A program made the translations under genes and the position numbers. A stretch of 64,000 nucleotides of DNA from assembly GCF_041435215.1 (NCBI RefSeq), contig NZ_CP108394.1:10850001-10914000 (forward strand), written 5' to 3'. The stretch comes from Streptomyces sp. NBC_01314. Lineage in GTDB: Bacteria > Actinomycetota > Actinomycetes > Streptomycetales > Streptomycetaceae. Below are positions 63,284-64,000 of the stretch, in pieces. The notes under the pieces are model-generated. The model did not search any database, was not told the origin of the DNA, and saw only the letters and a program-made list of their open reading frames with translations. Every line of letters begins with the position of its first letter. The stretch's first letter is position 1.

Positions 63284-63653
63284 GACGATTCGGTACTCGT
63301 CACCCGGATCGAAGGGATCGGGGAGTGCCGCAACATCTGTCGTCGGGAACGGCGGTGAGCGGCCGACCGGACGCGATCCCGCAGTGGGTCGCCAGGGGCA
63401 CGGTCGTCTTCGAGGCCGAGGTACACAGGGCCGCCGGCCCGGGCCCACCAGGCCCTCGTATCTGGATCCGTCGGTGGGCCCCGAGGCCGGCCTGCCCGAA
63501 CGACGGGGCCGTTACGGGCGGGCGCGAGCGAGCCTGATCGTGCGCGCCACCGGCGCATGTCCGGAATTCGCAAGCGGTCAGGTCCGCCGGGGGCAAGACG
63601 ACAGCGGCCCCGGCGGGGTTTACTCCGGGAACCCGCGACGAAAGAGGCCCCAC
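63284..63653. other. Gap with the lost FAH tail, otherwise no gene
   Basis: The first 75 bases encode the lost C-terminus of the FAH-family gene. The remaining roughly 300 bases show open but featureless frames. The ribosome site AAAGAGG of the cupin gene is at 63641. Confidence 0.5.
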
Positions 63654-64000
63654 ATGCCCGACATGCCCGCCGAAGAGTTCTGGAAAAACCTCAAGCCGAT
63701 CGAGAACTCCTCCCGCCCCGACGCCCTCCCCGAGGTCTACCTGCCCAAGGTGGCCACGGACGACGACCGCTACTACGTGCCGTTCACCGACACGGTCAGC
63801 TCCCGCCCGCTGTGGATCAATGTCAAGGACAACAGCTGGGCCGACATCCTGAGGGCCAAGGAAGCCGGGCTGGTCAACCGGCACTACCACCCGCACGAGG
63901 TGTTCGCGTACACGATCTCCGGCAAGTGGGGCTACCTGGAGCGGCCCTGGACGGCGACCGCCGGCGACTTCGTCTACGAGGCCCCGGGCGAGGGACACAC
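63654..64000 (+). CDS. Cupin dioxygenase, 2,4'-dihydroxyacetophenone dioxygenase family (partial)
   Basis: The frame starts at ATG 63654 with AAAGAGG before it and runs off the window end. YYVPFTDTVSSRPLWI, WADILRAKEAGLVNRHYHPHEVFAYTISGKWGYLE and GDFVYEAPGEGHT are the cupin motifs of this family; HYHPHE supplies histidines and the Glu for iron, and a further His is in EGHT. Family members cleave aryl ketones or act on related phenolics. The place fits the aromatic-catabolism cluster. Confidence 0.85.
   Translation, partial: MPDMPAEEFWKNLKPIENSSRPDALPEVYLPKVATDDDRYYVPFTDTVSSRPLWINVKDNSWADILRAKEAGLVNRHYHPHEVFAYTISGKWGYLERPWTATAGDFVYEAPGEGH

Overview
The window is very GC-rich, with strong G/C third-position bias, GGAGG-type ribosome sites and many LacI/GntR regulators beside secreted glycoside hydrolases. 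This points to a Streptomyces-type actinomycete, probably an accessory or arm-like part of the chromosome, because it carries about a dozen decayed genes and two nested insertion sequences. Calls rest on reading translated motifs and the DNA itself; no database search was run.

Layout. 1-4.7 kb: hypothetical proteins, an ArsR/VOC pair with a clear operator, and the ruins of a sugar-acid (galactonate-type) locus in which only the DgoR-like GntR regulator is intact. 4.7-9.4 kb: GH5 glucanase, LacI regulator and GH43 beta-xylosidase, with a shared GAAA(C/G)TTTC site. 9.4-16.9 kb: a family-5 oligosaccharide/peptide ABC importer with a fused permease-ATPase, a LacI regulator with a near-ideal operator, and an HSL-type esterase. 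17.1-24.5 kb: GH78 alpha-rhamnosidase, alpha/beta hydrolase and MFS operon, then a paralogous LacI and a second HSL-type esterase. 24.7-27.2 kb: SnoaL-like, MBL-fold and DsbA-like genes with a MarR regulator. 27.4-33.8 kb: a Tat-exported binding protein, a LacI regulator with two matching 16-bp operators, a GH78 fragment and an intact GH78. 33.9-37.7 kb: a gutted GH42 galactosidase, a LacI regulator with a double-palindrome operator, and a GH93-like/ricin-type secreted protein. 37.8-42.2 kb: an SDR next to a MmyB-type regulator fragment, then an aspartate locus (aspartase ruin, DAACS symporter, racemase, GntR regulator). 42.2-48.1 kb: mostly broken genes (response regulator, WD40, methyltransferase, permease tail) with two VOC proteins.

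48.2-64 kb is an aromatic-catabolism island. It holds an AAHS-type transporter, maleylacetate reductase, hydroxyquinol 1,2-dioxygenase, an NTF2-like protein, a GntR regulator, a zinc alcohol dehydrogenase, two fumarylacetoacetate-hydrolase-family enzymes (one cut by a stop codon), an extradiol dioxygenase, an ABC binding protein and a cupin dioxygenase. A 12-bp motif of the form (A/T)(G/C)TG(T/C)(A/G)(T/C)(A/G)CA(G/C)(A/T) occurs at six places in its promoter regions and probably defines the regulon of the GntR protein at 54061. The binding-protein gene is split by an IS630 element, and an IS701 element then landed on the IS630 edge. Removing both with one copy of each target duplication restores the reading frame exactly.

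I found no CRISPR array, tRNA, rRNA or convincing new defence or biosynthetic system. The most useful signals are the operator sets, the nested insertions and the pattern of gene decay.
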